Positions 5,995 through 6,387 of a stretch of 6,387 bases of DNA are shown here, in pieces. The position numbers were made by a program, and so were the translations under genes. Numbering within the stretch: the stretch's first letter is position 1; every line of letters begins with the position of its first letter. Under the pieces are notes generated by a model, which worked only from the letters and a program-made list of their open reading frames with translations, did not search any database and had not been told where the DNA came from. Source of the DNA: Halomonas sp. (GTDB taxonomy: Bacteria > Pseudomonadota > Gammaproteobacteria > Pseudomonadales > Oleiphilaceae); the NCBI GenBank assembly GCA_007135745.1, contig SLIH01000097.1, positions 1 to 6,387 of the forward strand, in the 5' to 3' direction.

Positions 5995-6387
5995 ACCGTC
6001 AGTCCCAGGACTGCGGCAGCAATGGCGAAGTACATGGCAATACCCGCCAGATCCGCGATCGAGGTGATCAGCGGTGCACTGGCGGTGGCCGGATCCAGGT
6101 TCATCTTGGCCAGACCGAAGGGCAGCAGCATACCCACCAGCGAGCCCACGACGACCACGCCGACCATGCCCAGGCCGATGACCAGGGAGACGTCGGCAGC
6201 ACCTTCGGCGCGCCAGCCAAAGGCCACCAGGAAGACCGCAATACCCATGCTGATACCCAGTCCAAGGGCAACACCAAGCTCCTTGCCAAGCAGCCGGAAC
6301 CATTGGTTCAGCTTGACGTCCCCGGTTGCCAGTGCACGGACCATCAGGGTGGCGGACTGGGAACCTGCGTTACCGCCGGTATCCACC
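5991..6387 (-). CDS. mgtE: Magnesium transporter MgtE, C-terminal part (truncated by window edge)
   Basis: The last 131 residues of an MgtE/SLC41-type Mg2+ channel in the inner membrane; the N-terminal and CBS domains lie beyond the right edge. The fragment opens with DTGGNAGSQSATLMVRALA, the hallmark loop of the family, followed by three hydrophobic segments at about 36-58, 66-92 and 106-130 of the visible part. In the last one SIADLAGIAMY carries an Asp (visible residue 112) that lines up with the Mg2+-coordinating Asp432 of Thermus thermophilus MgtE, 19 residues from the end against 18 there (from memory). The apparent start at 6386 is an internal GTG, not a true start. The gene converges on the FMO gene and both stops use the single CTAG at 5991-5994. 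I see no functional link to the FMO. Confidence 0.93.
   Translation of the reverse strand, partial: VDTGGNAGSQSATLMVRALATGDVKLNQWFRLLGKELGVALGLGISMGIAVFLVAFGWRAEGAADVSLVIGLGMVGVVVVGSLVGMLLPFGLAKMNLDPATASAPLITSIADLAGIAMYFAIAAAVLGLTV

Noticed and set aside
4999..6303. 434-codon minus-strand open frame spanning the FMO and mgtE genes
   Set aside because: It runs antisense to the FMO and out of frame with mgtE, both clearly identified by conserved motifs; the translation is low-complexity and unlike any family.

Overview
The window looks like a chromosomal stretch from a gammaproteobacterium of about 55% GC. The inference rests on an Aer-type PAS chemoreceptor, an MgtE transporter, EutR-like AraC regulators and a palindromic intergenic repeat that I recall (unverified) from marine oil-degrading genera such as Marinobacter or Alcanivorax. 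Genus-level assignment is weak. No phage, transposase, CRISPR, tRNA or rRNA is visible.

Layout. 1-1021 (minus): N-terminal 340 residues of an Aer-like PAS methyl-accepting chemotaxis protein, running off the left edge. 1022-1216: divergent intergenic region. 1217-2245 and 2724-3716 (both plus): two paralogous AraC-family regulators separated by a relatively AT-rich gap of about 480 bp. Their leaders share a motif, TGWCATTGTG-N6-TGTC, just before the start codons. 3724-4335 (minus): a TetR-family regulator, convergent with the second AraC gene (7 bp apart). 4365-4478: a 114-bp near-perfect palindrome (30-bp arms). 4516-4574: compact divergent promoter/operator region. 4597-5994 (plus): a flavin-containing monooxygenase (FMO). 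5991-6387 (minus): C-terminal part of an MgtE Mg2+ transporter, whose stop codon lies in the same CTAG as the FMO stop.

How the genes may work together. The clearest functional unit is the divergent TetR/FMO pair. Two 15-bp operator-like sites (13/15 identical, 24 bp apart) sit over the predicted promoters of both genes, so the TetR protein probably represses itself and the FMO until a substrate-like ligand appears. The palindrome lies between the tetR promoter and the likely tetR start, so it would form a very strong hairpin in the tetR leader. The AraC pair looks like a tandem duplication with a conserved, possibly autoregulatory, leader site; their targets cannot be read from the window.

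I see no convincing new multi-gene system. The most interesting signals are regulatory: the shared AraC leader element, the hairpin repeat between operator and tetR, and a likely over-extended tetR start inside that repeat.
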